A stretch of DNA of 64,000 bases, taken from NCBI RefSeq assembly GCF_008000895.1, contig NZ_CP042823.1, positions 4,734,501 through 4,798,500 on the forward strand. The letters run 5' to 3'. This document shows positions 1 to 9,177 of the stretch, piece after piece. Below the pieces are notes generated by a model. It was given only the letters and a program-made list of their open reading frames with translations. It was not told the DNA's origin and searched no databases. Made by a program: the position numbers and the translations under genes. How positions within the stretch are numbered: the first letter of the stretch is position 1; each line of letters opens with the position of its first letter. This stretch comes from Methylobacterium sp. WL1. Lineage in GTDB: Bacteria; Pseudomonadota; Alphaproteobacteria; Rhizobiales; Beijerinckiaceae.

Positions 1-424
1 ACCGGTAATAGACCCCGTTCGGGCAGGCCATGGCGTAATCGTGCAGGGTGACGACCACCGGCACGCCGAGCCGGGACAGGACCGGGAAGATCGCCGGCGA
101 CAGGGTGCGGGTCCACTGATGCAGGTGGAGGCAATCCGGCGCCGCCGGCAGGTGCCGGAACGCCGCCTCCAGGGCGCGCGCCGCGGCCGCATGCCAGATC
201 CCGGTGGCCGCCGCCCGGACGCCGCCCAGGGTCCAGATGTCGGGCAGGCCGAGCTCGATCCGGTCAATGCCCGGATGGTCCAGAAGGGGATCGACCGGTC
301 CCCGGATCGCCTGGATGTAGGTCACCGCCAAGCCGGCCTCGGCGAGCCCGCGGGCGGATTCCAGGGCGACCTTCTCCGCCCCGCCGCTGGCGGTCGCGAA
401 CTCGGCGAGGATCACGACATGCAT
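1..424 (-). CDS. Glycosyltransferase family 4 protein, N-terminal part (cut by window edge)
   Basis: The minus strand reads open from an ATG at 424 to the window edge, giving about 141 residues that begin MHVVILAEFATASGGAEKVA. This is the N-terminal Rossmann domain of a GT-B fold glycosyltransferase: the glycine-rich SGGAEKV loop near residues 13-19 and the HLHQWTRTLSP and VVTLHDYAMACPNG segments are typical of family 4 enzymes that transfer a sugar from a nucleotide donor. The C-terminal donor-binding domain is outside the window. It is divergent from, and clearly paralogous to, the glycosyltransferase at 537-1805, which has the same MHVV start and the same order of motifs; 112 bp separate the two starts. 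Together they suggest the edge of a surface-polysaccharide cluster. The acceptor and sugar cannot be read from sequence. Confidence 0.85.
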   Translation of the reverse strand, partial: MHVVILAEFATASGGAEKVALESARGLAEAGLAVTYIQAIRGPVDPLLDHPGIDRIELGLPDIWTLGGVRAAATGIWHAAAARALEAAFRHLPAAPDCLHLHQWTRTLSPAIFPVLSRLGVPVVVTLHDYAMACPNGVYYR

Positions 425-536
425 GCATTGTCTCGGCAGGGCCTGCCGCAATGATAAGTCCAGGCCGGTTTACGGAGGATCAACCGCCGCTCGTTACAGA
501 CTTACGCCCCGAAAAGAGAGCGGCAGAGTTCCTGAC

Positions 537-1805
537 GTGCACGTCGTCCTCGTCGCCGATCATGCCGCGATCAACGGCGGCCAAGCCAAGGTCGCGATCG
601 AATCCGCCCTCGGTCTCGCCGCCCGGGGCTTCCGCGTCAGCCTGTTCGCGGCCGTGGGGCCGGTCGATCCGCGGCTGGAGCGCGCCGGAATCCGGGTGGT
701 CTGCCTGGATCAGGACGACGTCACCACGGCGCGGAGCAAATTGGCCTTCGCGGCCCAGGCGATCTGGAACGGGGCGGCGGCCCGGGCGCTGGCGGCCGAG
801 CTCGCCGCCTGCGATCCGCGCGACACGCTGGTCCATGTCCACGCCTTCGCCAAGGCACTGTCGCCCGCCATCGGCCCGGCCCTGCGGGCCTCCGGGCTGC
901 CCTGCCTCTACACGATGCACGAGTTCTTCCTGGTCTGCCCGACCGGGGGGTTCTACGCCTATCCGGAGCAGAAGATCTGCCACCGGGTGCCGATGTCGGC
1001 CTCCTGCATCCTGGCGAACTGCGACGCCCGCAGCTACCCGCGCAAGGTCGCCCGGATGGTCCGCCATGCCGGGCTCGCGCATGTCGCCCGGTTGCCCGAG
1101 CTGTTCGCCCACGTGATCACGATCAGCGACCTGCAGGAGAGCGTGGTCCGGCCGCTGCTGCCCGCCGGCACCCGGTTCCACCGGGTCGACAACCCGATCG
1201 CCGTGGACCAGGCGCTGGTCCAGGCGGGGCCGCCGGGGGACTTCCTGTTCGTCGGCCGGATCTCAACCGAGAAGGGCGCGCCGATCTTCGCGGAGGCCGC
1301 CCGGCGGGCCGGGGTGCGGGCGGTGTTCGTCGGCGACGGCTCCGAGCGGGCCGACCTCGCCGCCCGCTATCCCGAGGCGGTGATGCTGGGCTGGCGCGAC
1401 CCCGCCGCCGTGCAGGCGCTGATGCGGCAGGCGCGGGCGCTGGTCTTCCCGAGCGTCTGGTACGAGGGCCAACCGCTCACCGTCTACGAGGCCCTGGCCT
1501 GCGGCACGCCGGTGGTCGTCAGCGATGCCTGCGCGGGCCGGGAAGCGGTGGTCGACGGGGAGACCGGCTTCTGGTTCCGCTCGGGCGATCCCGACGCGCT
1601 GGCCGCCCACCTGCGCCGCCTGTCGGACGACGACCTCGCCGCCCGGATGGGCCGGGCCGCGCATGGCCGCTACTGGACCGCGCCGCTGACCCCGGACGTC
1701 CATCTGGACCGGCTGACCAGCGTCTACGAAACGGTGATGCGGGAGGCCGTCGCGCCGGGCCGGATCGCGCGCCGGCAGCCGGGCCGCGCGGTCGCCACCG
1801 CCTGA
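537..1805 (+). CDS. Glycosyltransferase family 4 protein
   Basis: This 422-residue GT-B glycosyltransferase is expected to build a surface polysaccharide at the cytoplasmic side of the inner membrane. The N-terminal domain carries a glycine loop (INGGQAKVAIES) and the segment LYTMHEFFLVCPTGG. The C-terminal GT1 domain (about residues 225-395) has FVGRISTEKG and, near residue 308, the family signature WYEGQPLTVYEALACGTPVV with the E-x7-E pair that contacts the nucleotide sugar. I chose the GTG at 537 because it gives MHVVLVADH, aligning with the start of the divergent paralog at 424; an in-frame ATG at 423 would add 38 residues overlapping that gene's own start and looks like leader sequence. 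Sugar specificity is unknown. Confidence 0.85.
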   Translation: MHVVLVADHAAINGGQAKVAIESALGLAARGFRVSLFAAVGPVDPRLERAGIRVVCLDQDDVTTARSKLAFAAQAIWNGAAARALAAELAACDPRDTLVHVHAFAKALSPAIGPALRASGLPCLYTMHEFFLVCPTGGFYAYPEQKICHRVPMSASCILANCDARSYPRKVARMVRHAGLAHVARLPELFAHVITISDLQESVVRPLLPAGTRFHRVDNPIAVDQALVQAGPPGDFLFVGRISTEKGAPIFAEAARRAGVRAVFVGDGSERADLAARYPEAVMLGWRDPAAVQALMRQARALVFPSVWYEGQPLTVYEALACGTPVVVSDACAGREAVVDGETGFWFRSGDPDALAAHLRRLSDDDLAARMGRAAHGRYWTAPLTPDVHLDRLTSVYETVMREAVAPGRIARRQPGRAVATA

Positions 1806-1924
1806 TCCGGGGACGCCCGGGTCGAATGCGGCCGCCGCCGGGGGAAAGATCGGAAACACCGGGGGCCCGTCGCGTTGATGCGCACAGGCACCCAGCGTGC
1901 ACTCCTCACCGACGAGCGACAGAC

Positions 1925-2104
1925 ATGGCCGACGACCAGACGCTGAAGAACGAGACCAAGCCGGGCTTCCAGCAGGGCAGCGCCAAGCCGGGCGACAAGG
2001 CCAATCCCGAGAACAAGCAGGAGAAGCTGGACGAGCGCCTCGACGACGCCCTCGAGGAGACGTTCCCGTCGAGCGACCCGGTCTCGGTGAAGATCACCAA
2101 GTAG
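1925..2104 (+). CDS. Small hydrophilic protein with EETFPSSDP motif
   Basis: The gene encodes a 59-residue, highly charged protein with no membrane segment or signal peptide. The N-terminal half is rich in K, D, N, Q and G and looks disordered; the C-terminal half ends in LDERLDDALEETFPSSDP followed by a few residues. Small proteins with a DALEETFPxSDP tail are common in alphaproteobacteria, to my knowledge without a known function. I chose the ATG at 1925 because the product then begins MADDQTLKNETKPG; longer in-frame starts only add GC-rich leader codons. It sits alone between a glycosyltransferase and the convergent acyl-CoA dehydrogenase gene. A stress-related role is only a guess from composition. 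Confidence 0.75.
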   Translation: MADDQTLKNETKPGFQQGSAKPGDKANPENKQEKLDERLDDALEETFPSSDPVSVKITK

Positions 2105-2220
2105 CGGGTTCCCGAGGGTTTCAGCCCTCGGGGCGGGGCTATCGGGGCAGACCCCCGATGCACTCGGGCTGTGCCAGGCCCCCGCACACGGTCCCGGACC
2201 GTGTGCGGGGGCCGCAATCT

Positions 2221-3903
2221 TTACGCGGCCTCGAGCAGCCGCCGGGCGATGACCTGGGCCTGGATCTCGGCCGCGCCCTCGAAGATCGACAGGATGCGGG
2301 CGTCGCACAGGATCCGGCTGACCGGGTATTCCAGCGCGAAGCCGTTGCCGCCGTGGATCTGGAGCGCGTTGTCGGCGGCCGCCCAGGCGACCCGGGCGCC
2401 CAGCAGCTTGGCCATCCCGGCCTCCAGGTCGCAGCGCTTGCCGGCATCCTTCTCGCGCGCCGAGAAGTAGGTGAGCTGGCGGGCGATGTTGATCTCCACC
2501 GCCATCATGGCGAGCTTGTCGGCGACCCGCGGGAAGCTGACCAGCGCCTTGCCGAACTGGACCCGGTCCTCGGCGTAGCGCAGGGCCACGTCGAGGGCCG
2601 ACTGGGCAACGCCGATGGCCCGGGCCGCGGTCTGGATCCGGGCCGACTCGAAGGTCTGCATCAGCTGGGCGAAGCCCTTGCCCTCGACCTCGCCGAGCAG
2701 GTTCGCGGCCGGAACCTCCAGTTCCTCGAAGGCCAGCTCGTACTCCTTCATGCCGCGGTAGCCGAGCACCTCGATCTCGCCGCCGGACAGGCCCTGGAGC
2801 GGGAACGGCTCTTCGTCCGTGCCCCGGGGCTTCTCGGCGATCAGCATCGAGAGGCCGCGATGGCCCTTCTCCTCGGGCTTGGTCCGCACCAGCACGGTCA
2901 TGATGTCGGCTCGGACCGGGTGGGTGATCCAGGTCTTGTTGCCGGTTATCTTCCAGACCTCGCCCTCCTTCACCGCCTTGGTGCGAAGCGAGGCAAGGTC
3001 CGAGCCGGTATTCGGCTCGGTGAACACGGCGGTCGGCAAAATATCGCCCGACGCGATCTTGGGCAGGAAGCGGTGCTTCTGCTCCTCGGTGCCGCCGCAC
3101 AGGATCAGTTCGGCGGCGATCTCCGAGCGGGTGCCGAGCGAGCCGACGCCGATATAGGCCCGGGACAGCTCCTCCGAGACCACGCACATCGCGGTCTTGG
3201 GCAGGCCCATGCCGCCGTATTCCTCCGGGATGGTCAGGCCGAACACGCCCAGCTCGGCCATCTTGGTGACGACCTCCATGGGGATGTATTCGTTCTTCAG
3301 GTGCCACTCATGCGCCTGCTCGACCACCTCGGCCTTGCCGAAGCGGCGCATCTCGGAGCGGATCGCCTCCATGTCCTCGTCGAGGCCCGAGGCACCCACC
3401 GTGGCGGAGCCGCCGCCCTCACGCATCAGCGCCACCAGGGCGGCGCGGTGCTCCAGGGTGTTGCCCTCGGCGATCAGGGTCTCGACCGCGTCGGTGCGGT
3501 ACTGCGCGACTTCCTTGGCCGACAGGCCCAGCGAGCCGACCGGGCGGACCATCTCGCCCTGGCTCATCGGGATGCCGGAGAACAGCTGGTCGAGGTACTC
3601 GCCCGCGCCGATCCGCACGAGCAGCGTCTCGGTCTCGCCGAACCGGCCCTCGGCCTGGAGACGCTCGGCATAGCCGCCGAGTTCGGCCACCGCCTCCGCG
3701 TAGGTCGCGAGCCACGCGAGCCCGTGGGCGGCATGCTGCTGCGCCTCGAGCTTGCCGGCATCGATCCGCCCGTCCGTCCCGAGGATGCGCGTGCGGACCC
3801 GGCGCGTGGCTTCCGACAGGAGGGCCTTCGCGCTCTCGCCGGCTGCCTTGACGAGGCTGACGACGTCCTGCGGCTCGGTCTGGATAACGGGGGATGCGGA
3901 CAT
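2221..3903 (-). CDS. mcd: Acyl-CoA dehydrogenase, probable methylsuccinyl-CoA dehydrogenase
   Basis: This 560-residue flavoprotein is longer than ordinary acyl-CoA dehydrogenases (about 380) because of an N-terminal extension of about 150 residues containing QIFSG-like text (QLFSGIPMSQGEMVRP). That extension plus the ACAD core is the layout known for methylsuccinyl-CoA dehydrogenase, which oxidises (2S)-methylsuccinyl-CoA to mesaconyl-CoA in the ethylmalonyl-CoA pathway and regenerates glyoxylate during C1 and C2 growth. Core motifs seen are PEEYGGMGL, the FAD/substrate loop VFTEPNTGSDLASLRT, the adenine-side QIHGGNGF, and the catalytic-base region SIFEGAAEIQ with Glu542. The gene is monocistronic with a weak ribosome site. 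Assignment to mcd rather than an isobutyryl- or other branched acyl-CoA dehydrogenase rests on the extension and is inference. Confidence 0.82.
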   Translation of the reverse strand: MSASPVIQTEPQDVVSLVKAAGESAKALLSEATRRVRTRILGTDGRIDAGKLEAQQHAAHGLAWLATYAEAVAELGGYAERLQAEGRFGETETLLVRIGAGEYLDQLFSGIPMSQGEMVRPVGSLGLSAKEVAQYRTDAVETLIAEGNTLEHRAALVALMREGGGSATVGASGLDEDMEAIRSEMRRFGKAEVVEQAHEWHLKNEYIPMEVVTKMAELGVFGLTIPEEYGGMGLPKTAMCVVSEELSRAYIGVGSLGTRSEIAAELILCGGTEEQKHRFLPKIASGDILPTAVFTEPNTGSDLASLRTKAVKEGEVWKITGNKTWITHPVRADIMTVLVRTKPEEKGHRGLSMLIAEKPRGTDEEPFPLQGLSGGEIEVLGYRGMKEYELAFEELEVPAANLLGEVEGKGFAQLMQTFESARIQTAARAIGVAQSALDVALRYAEDRVQFGKALVSFPRVADKLAMMAVEINIARQLTYFSAREKDAGKRCDLEAGMAKLLGARVAWAAADNALQIHGGNGFALEYPVSRILCDARILSIFEGAAEIQAQVIARRLLEAA

Positions 3904-4122
3904 GGTTTTGGCTCGCGTGGCGTTTTATTGGATCATGACTTCTAACCCGTCCGGCGCCGGGGCCGAAGCAGATTTCATTTGCCGCGTCTTGAACTCAAGT
4001 TGAAGACGGCGGTGGACCGCTCGACGCGCAGCCCTTCGCAGTTCAAGCCGGCCCGGCCCGAGACGGGGCCCCGCGCTGGAGACTGATCATCCGCGGGCCT
4101 GTCCGTCGGGAACGCGTCCGGT

Positions 4123-4329
4123 TCAGTGCTTCTGTTCGCAGCGGGTCTTCACATAGGCGCCGTCCTCGCCCTTGAAACCGGCATTGGCCGCCAGCACGGG
4201 TCCCTGGATCAGGCATTCTTGAAGCGTGTGGGCCGGGCCGGTGATCACGTCCAAGGCGGTCTCGCGCGAACAATCCGGAGTCTGGACGGAGGCGGCACAG
4301 ATCAGGGCCACGACGACGATGGAATTCAT
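4123..4329 (-). CDS. Small secreted protein with three cysteines
   Basis: This 68-residue protein starts MNSIVVVALICAASVQTPDC, a short hydrophobic stretch that could act as a signal peptide (or, at Cys12 or Cys20, a weak lipobox). The mature part contains ALDVITGPAHTLQECLIQGP and ends near GAYVKTRCEQKH, so Cys residues are at about 20, 39 and 65. An excellent ribosome site (GGGAGG, six bases upstream) supports this ATG. The function is not recognised. It lies between the mcd-like gene and the Rieske/FAD reductase, all on the same strand but well separated, so co-transcription is uncertain. Confidence 0.7.
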   Translation of the reverse strand: MNSIVVVALICAASVQTPDCSRETALDVITGPAHTLQECLIQGPVLAANAGFKGEDGAYVKTRCEQKH

Positions 4330-4511
4330 GATGCCTCCCAGGATGGCCCAGCTTCTCGGACGGCGGGCGGCGTTCTACCGAAAGATGGAGCCGCCGGAAC
4401 TGGTTCCGTCCGCGTGACGGCGACCCGATCTGGTATCGCTACGCCAAGCGGCCTCGCCCGTCCTGGGTCTCTTCGACGCGCGTCCCCCGAGGGCCCGCGG
4501 CGAAACAAGCA

Positions 4512-6062
4512 TCACGCCAGGGCGGGGAGATCCGCGCCGGCCTCGATCGCTTCCGGGCTCGGCACGCGGTCCTCGCCGAGCAGGTGCAGGAACGCCGTGA
4601 AGGCCGGGTTGCGCCCGATGCTGCAGGCTGCCACCGCCCGGTTCTCGCGGACATAGTAGGCGATGAAGTCCAGCGCCGCCGGATCGCCCTGCAGGATGAC
4701 CCGGTCGAAATCCGGCGCGTAGCCGCCGTAATCCAGGCGCTTGTCCCCTTGATTGCTCCAGAAGAACGGCGTGCCGGAGAACGCATCCGTCGCTCCGAGG
4801 ATCGCCCTCGCCACGTGGGTGCCGTGCTGCTGCGCCAGCCGCCAGTGCTCGATGCGGGCGGTGAGCCGGCTGCCATGCTCCGGGAAGGCCGCGATGTCGC
4901 CCGCGACCCAGACCCCGTCGGCGAGCTTGAGGTCGGTGCCGACGGCGAGGCCCCCCTGCGCGTCCGGCTCCGCTCCGGCGACGATCGCGGTCTCCGGCGC
5001 AGCGCCGGCGCCGATCACCACGAGATCGGCGGGCAGCCGTGTGCCGTCCTCGATCTCGACCGCCGCGACGGATTCATCGCCGACGATCCGCGCGACGCGT
5101 CCCGTCACGAAGGTCACGCCGTTGCCGGCATGGTAGCGTTTCAGCGCTGTCCCCACCGCCTCGCCGAAGCGCTTGGCGAAGGGGATCTCCTCACGCGACA
5201 GGACGGTGACGGACAGGCCGCGCTTGGTCAGGAAGGCCGCCGCCTCCAGGCCGATGAAGCCCGCCCCGATCACCACCACGCGCCTGGCCTGCTCCGCCGC
5301 GTCGCTGAGCCGCACCGCGTCGTCGAGGCTGCGGAGCGTCATGACCCCGTCGCGGTCAACCCCCTCGAAATCCGGCCTCACCGCGCGGCTGCCCGTGGCG
5401 ATCAACAGCGCGTCGCTGGTGAGAACCCGACCATCCGCCAGGGTGACGCTCCGGGTCGCCGGGTCGATCCGGGTTGCCTCGGCCGCGATCCGCTCGACCC
5501 GATGTGCGGCGGCGAAATCCGGCTCCAGCAGCATCGCCTCGGGGGGCGTCGGCTTCGCCAGGAACTGCTTGGAGAGCTTGGTCCGGTCGTAGGGCTCCTG
5601 GACCTCGCGGCCGATCATGGTGATCGTGCCGGAAAAGCCCTCGCGCCGGAGCGTGGTGACGCAGGCGACCGCCGCCGCACCGGTCCCGACGATCAGGACA
5701 GCCCCGACGGTCGTCCCGGCGCGCTTGGCCGGGGCGGGCTCGGGGGTCAGCGTCGCCACCGCCTCGCCGCCCTCGATCCGGACGGGGTAGCGGGTGAGCG
5801 ATTCGAGGGCCGGCGGTTCCTCGACGCTGCCGTCGGCGATCGCGAAGGCCGCCTTGTGCCACGGGCAGTAGAGTCGGCTGCCGCAGATCTCGCCCTTGGC
5901 AAGCGGGGCTCCGAGATGCGGGCACTTGGCCTGGAAGGCGCGCACGCCATCCGCGTCGCGCACGAACAGCACCGCGTCCTCACCCGCCTTGCCCTCGGCC
6001 TTGCCGCCGAGGGGGATCGCATCGAGGGCGAGGCGGATCTCGCGGGGCTTGTCCTGGTTCAT
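4512..6062 (-). CDS. Rieske [2Fe-2S] / FAD-dependent pyridine nucleotide-disulfide oxidoreductase (AIF3-like)
   Basis: This 516-residue cytosolic redox enzyme has two parts. Residues 1-105 form a Rieske domain with the two cluster motifs CPHLG (Cys47, His49) and CPWHK (Cys66, His69). From about residue 120 follows an FAD/NAD(P)H reductase with the dinucleotide-binding loop VLIVGTGAAAVACVTTL, a second Rossmann loop VVVIGAGFIGLEAAAFL, and GVWVAGDIA near the flavin. The layout equals the apoptosis-inducing-factor-3 type and ferredoxin reductases of dioxygenase systems. It presumably passes electrons from NAD(P)H to a ferredoxin or Rieske partner, but no oxygenase is encoded nearby. The start is supported by GAGG just upstream of ATG 6062. 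Confidence 0.87.
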   Translation of the reverse strand: MNQDKPREIRLALDAIPLGGKAEGKAGEDAVLFVRDADGVRAFQAKCPHLGAPLAKGEICGSRLYCPWHKAAFAIADGSVEEPPALESLTRYPVRIEGGEAVATLTPEPAPAKRAGTTVGAVLIVGTGAAAVACVTTLRREGFSGTITMIGREVQEPYDRTKLSKQFLAKPTPPEAMLLEPDFAAAHRVERIAAEATRIDPATRSVTLADGRVLTSDALLIATGSRAVRPDFEGVDRDGVMTLRSLDDAVRLSDAAEQARRVVVIGAGFIGLEAAAFLTKRGLSVTVLSREEIPFAKRFGEAVGTALKRYHAGNGVTFVTGRVARIVGDESVAAVEIEDGTRLPADLVVIGAGAAPETAIVAGAEPDAQGGLAVGTDLKLADGVWVAGDIAAFPEHGSRLTARIEHWRLAQQHGTHVARAILGATDAFSGTPFFWSNQGDKRLDYGGYAPDFDRVILQGDPAALDFIAYYVRENRAVAACSIGRNPAFTAFLHLLGEDRVPSPEAIEAGADLPALA

Positions 6063-6155
6063 TCTCGCCTCGCACGGTGCGGGGCCGGAACGGCCCGCGC
6101 ATCAAGCCGCGAGGCCGTGAAGGGTTTCCGGGCCTTCGGTCGCAGGTCGGACGAT

Positions 6156-7045
6156 TCAGGCCCGGCTCGCCACCGCGACGCCCACCGCCGCCACCGCCAT
6201 CCCGGCGCCCTGCACGGCGGTGAGCACCTCGCCGAACAGCAGGTAGCCCAGCACGGCCGCCACCGGCGGCACCAGGAAGAACAGGGCCGCGACGCCCGCC
6301 ACCGCGCCCCGCCGGATCAGTGCCAGCAACAGCAGGATCCCGGCCACCGAGTTGACCAGGATCGCCCAGGCGAGCCCGAGCCAGAGCGGCGCCACGGGGT
6401 CGATCGTCGCATGGCCGAAGGCGAGCGCCAGCGGGATCGCGCAGGCCATCCCGCCCACGAATTGCAGCGTCGCGTTGGCCAGGAGGTCGCCGCCGCCGCC
6501 GGTGCGCTTCTGCCAGAGAGTGCCCAGCGTCAGGGCCAGGACCGCCACGAGGCTGACCGCAAGGGCCACCGGCGGGATCCCGGACGGGTCGGCGGCGCCG
6601 AGCTTCGGCGCGAGCACCAGGCCGGCACCGGCAAAGCCCAGCAGGATCCCAAGCGCCCGCCGGCCGCCGACCCGCTCGCCGAGCAGCGGACCCGCCAGCA
6701 GCGCGGTCAGCAGCGGCTGCAGGCTGCCGACCAGGGCGGCGATCCCGGCCGGCAGCCCCGGCTCACCGCCCAGAACACCCCCGACAGGTAGATCCCCTGC
6801 ATCAGGAAGCCGGCCACCATCGGATCGCGCCAGCCCGCCCGGGTCCCGGGCCAGCGCGCCCGGGACGCCACGGCGATCAGCGCCAGCACCAGGGCGACCC
6901 CGGTGAACCGGACCGCCGTGAAGCCCAGCGGATCGGCGTGCGGGATCACCGCCCGGGCGGAGATGAAGCCGGTCGCCCAGATCGGAACGAACAGGACCGG
7001 CAGGGCTCCGGCGGCGAGCGCCGGACGTGGAGCGGACGTAAGCAT
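6156..7045 (-). pseudogene. EamA/DMT-family exporter, frameshifted
   Basis: Two reading frames together encode one drug/metabolite transporter of about 296 residues with ten predicted membrane helices. The N-terminal half (LPVLFVPIWATGFISARAVI through LMQGIYLSGVFWAVSRG) and the C-terminal half (MLAPKLGAADPSG through VGVAVASRA) are both typical EamA repeats. The frame is lost at a C run at 6756-6759; one extra C restores RGLPAGIAALVGSLQPLLTA and a continuous protein (890 nt plus one is divisible by three). It is therefore either a recent pseudogene or, more likely given similar lesions elsewhere in the window, a base-calling error. The start could also be ATG 7063. The substrate is unknown. 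Confidence 0.75.
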
Positions 7046-7152
7046 GGCTGTATCAAGGCGCATCGGGTAAGCGAGTCGCAACAGAAATCGGGCCCGCCGG
7101 CTCCCGCGATCCGATCGGCCCGCACGGGTGGCCCCGAGACCCGCATGTCCGG

Positions 7153-7187
7153 GCCGCGCAAGGGACCGCGCAAGAGACCGCGCAAGG
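7153..7187. repeat. Short tandem repeat, about 12 bp, three copies
   Basis: Between the DMT exporter and the YihY gene the unit accgcgcaag with small variations occurs three times in tandem, followed by two copies of ctggaacggg. The roughly 260-bp divergent intergenic region (7064-7324) holds this low-complexity tract and no other recognisable element. Confidence 0.55.
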
Positions 7188-7324
7188 GGTCTGGAACGGG
7201 GCCTGGAACGGGCCCAGGGATGGGGCCGGCAGTGGGACTGCGAACGGGACCGGTCGGGCGGCGTTGACGGGCCGGCCCGGGCGTCCTTCATCGGCGGCCC
7301 GGCCACGAGGATCGTTGGACACCC

Positions 7325-8227
7325 GTGAACGCACTCCGCAACGGATTTCAGGTCTCGGGCCTCGCGGCACAGCGCTTCGTCTCCCATGACGGGTGGGCGA
7401 TCGCCAGCCACATCGCGCTCTCGACCCTGACCTCCCTGTTCCCGTTCCTGATCCTGCTCGCGGCGCTGGCCGGCCTGTTCGGCACGCAGTCGCTCGCCGA
7501 CGAGGCCGGCGTTCTGATCTTCGACGCCTGGCCCCGGGAGATCGCCAAGCCGATCGTCGGCGAGGTCCACCGGGTGCTCACCGAGCAGCGCAGCGGCGTG
7601 CTGACGCTGGGCGCCCTGTTCGCCCTGTACTTCTCGTCCTCCGGTGTCGAGAGCCTGCGGGTCGGCCTCAACCGCGCCTACGGGTTGCGGGAGAGCCGGC
7701 CGTGGTGGCTGACCCGGCTCGAATCGATCGGCTACGTGATCTGCGGCGCCTTTGCGATGCTGGCCTTCGCGCTGCTGGTGGTGCTGGGTCCGCTGATCTG
7801 GCGCAACGTCGTGCTGGTCGCGCCCGGGCTGGAGCCCTTGAGCCTCACGGTGGCGATCGGGCGGATCGCCGTCACGGCACTGCTGCTCGCGGTGGTGCTG
7901 ATCATCGCCCACAAGTTCGTGGCCGCCGGCCGGCGCTCGATCCTGTCGGTGCTGCCGGGGATCGCGGTGACGCTGGTCCTGTGGTTCTTCGCCGGCCTCG
8001 GCTTCGGCTATTATCTCGACCGCTTCTCGAACGCCTACGCGTCGACCTACGGGGGCCTGGCCACCGCGATGGTGTTCCTGGTGTTCCTGTACTGGCTGGC
8101 CGCGATGTTCCTGTTCGGCGGCGAGATCAACGGCACGGTGATCGCCGCCCGGCGCAGCCGCCTGCAGGCGAAGATGCTGGCGCGCCGGGCCGTGATGGAG
8201 GGACGATGGACGGCATCGAGCACCTGA
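7325..8227 (+). CDS. YihY/virulence factor BrkB family inner-membrane protein
   Basis: This 300-residue integral membrane protein has about six hydrophobic segments. Family signatures visible are the N-terminal ASHIALSTLTSLFPFLILL, the central FSSSGVESLRVGLNRAYG, and the C-terminal FSNAYASTYGGLATAMVFLVF followed by FLFGGEINGTVIAARR. The family was once called ribonuclease BN but is now treated as membrane proteins without established activity. The start is a GTG at 7325 with only a weak upstream GAGGA; nothing upstream is better. Its last codons overlap the alpha/beta hydrolase gene by 22 bp, so the pair is probably translationally coupled, but no functional link is known. Confidence 0.85.
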   Translation: MNALRNGFQVSGLAAQRFVSHDGWAIASHIALSTLTSLFPFLILLAALAGLFGTQSLADEAGVLIFDAWPREIAKPIVGEVHRVLTEQRSGVLTLGALFALYFSSSGVESLRVGLNRAYGLRESRPWWLTRLESIGYVICGAFAMLAFALLVVLGPLIWRNVVLVAPGLEPLSLTVAIGRIAVTALLLAVVLIIAHKFVAAGRRSILSVLPGIAVTLVLWFFAGLGFGYYLDRFSNAYASTYGGLATAMVFLVFLYWLAAMFLFGGEINGTVIAARRSRLQAKMLARRAVMEGRWTASST

Positions 8228-9078
8228 CGATCCGGGTAAACGGCGCGGACCTGCATGTCGCGCGCTGCGGCACGGGCACGCCGCTGCTTCTGCTCCACGG
8301 CTGGCCGGAATTCTGGCTGACCTGGGAGCCCGTGATGGCGCGGCTCAGGGCGCGCCACACCCTGATCGCCCCGGACCTGCGCGGCTTCGGCGACAGCGAC
8401 AAGCCCGGGGGCGCCTTCGGACCACCCGAGCAGGCCGCCGACATGGCGGCGCTGCTGGACGCGCTCGGCCTCGAACGCGCCGGCATCGTCGGCCACGATG
8501 TCGGCGGGGCCGTGATCCAGGCGCTCGCCCGCGCCCACCCGGAACGATGCGCCGGCCTGTTCCTGTTCGACTTCGTCTATCCCGGGATCGGGCCCCGCCT
8601 CGGGGAGCCGGACCGGCTCAGCGAGATCTGGTACCAGTCCTTCAACCAGATGGACCTGGCCTTGGCGCTGGTCGGCGCGAGCCGCGAGAGCTGCGCTGCC
8701 TATATCGGCCACTTCCTGCGGCACTGGTCGCACCGCAAGGACGCGTTCGATCCCGTGCTGGACGCCTTCACGGACACGTTCTGGAAGCCCGGAAACCTCG
8801 CGGGCGGCTTCGCGCATTACCGGGCGGCCCATGCCGGTCGGATCGCGATGCTGAAGGGCGAGGCCCCGCCCCTGCCGCCGATCGCCGTGCCGACCTGCGT
8901 GCGCTGGGCGGAGCACGACCCGATCTTCCCCTATGCCTGGACCGACCACCTCGGCGAGACGTTCTCGAACCTCGATTTGGCGCCGTTCCCCGATGTCGGC
9001 CACTTCCCCCACCGGGAGGATCCCGACCGGGCCGCGGCCGAGATCGCGGGGTTTTTCGCGCGGATCGGGTGGGTGTGA
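8206..9078 (+). CDS. Alpha/beta hydrolase, epoxide hydrolase / haloacetate dehalogenase type
   Basis: This 290-residue cytosolic hydrolase has the oxyanion-loop motif HGWPEFW at 31-37 and the nucleophile elbow VGHDVGG with Asp98 rather than Ser, which places it with epoxide hydrolases and haloalkane/haloacetate dehalogenases that form an aspartyl-ester intermediate. The catalytic His lies in PDVGHFPHRE near residue 270, and an acidic residue is in RWAEHDPIFP. The ATG at 8206 is preceded by GGAGGGA, an excellent ribosome site inside the end of the YihY gene. Epoxide versus C-halogen substrate cannot be decided from the motifs. Confidence 0.87.
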   Translation: MDGIEHLTIRVNGADLHVARCGTGTPLLLLHGWPEFWLTWEPVMARLRARHTLIAPDLRGFGDSDKPGGAFGPPEQAADMAALLDALGLERAGIVGHDVGGAVIQALARAHPERCAGLFLFDFVYPGIGPRLGEPDRLSEIWYQSFNQMDLALALVGASRESCAAYIGHFLRHWSHRKDAFDPVLDAFTDTFWKPGNLAGGFAHYRAAHAGRIAMLKGEAPPLPPIAVPTCVRWAEHDPIFPYAWTDHLGETFSNLDLAPFPDVGHFPHREDPDRAAAEIAGFFARIGWV

Positions 9079-9177
9079 GACCGACGGCCGGAAGCCTCGA
9101 CTCGTCACGGCCCTCGGTCGCCGACGCCCGGGGCCCAGGAGGCGTCAGCCTCATGGGCGATGGGTAGGACAGAATGG

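Noticed and set aside
4584..6791. A 735-codon plus-strand frame opposite the Rieske/FAD reductase
   Set aside because: Arg/His/Gln-rich translation without motifs, whereas the minus strand has Rieske and FAD signatures.
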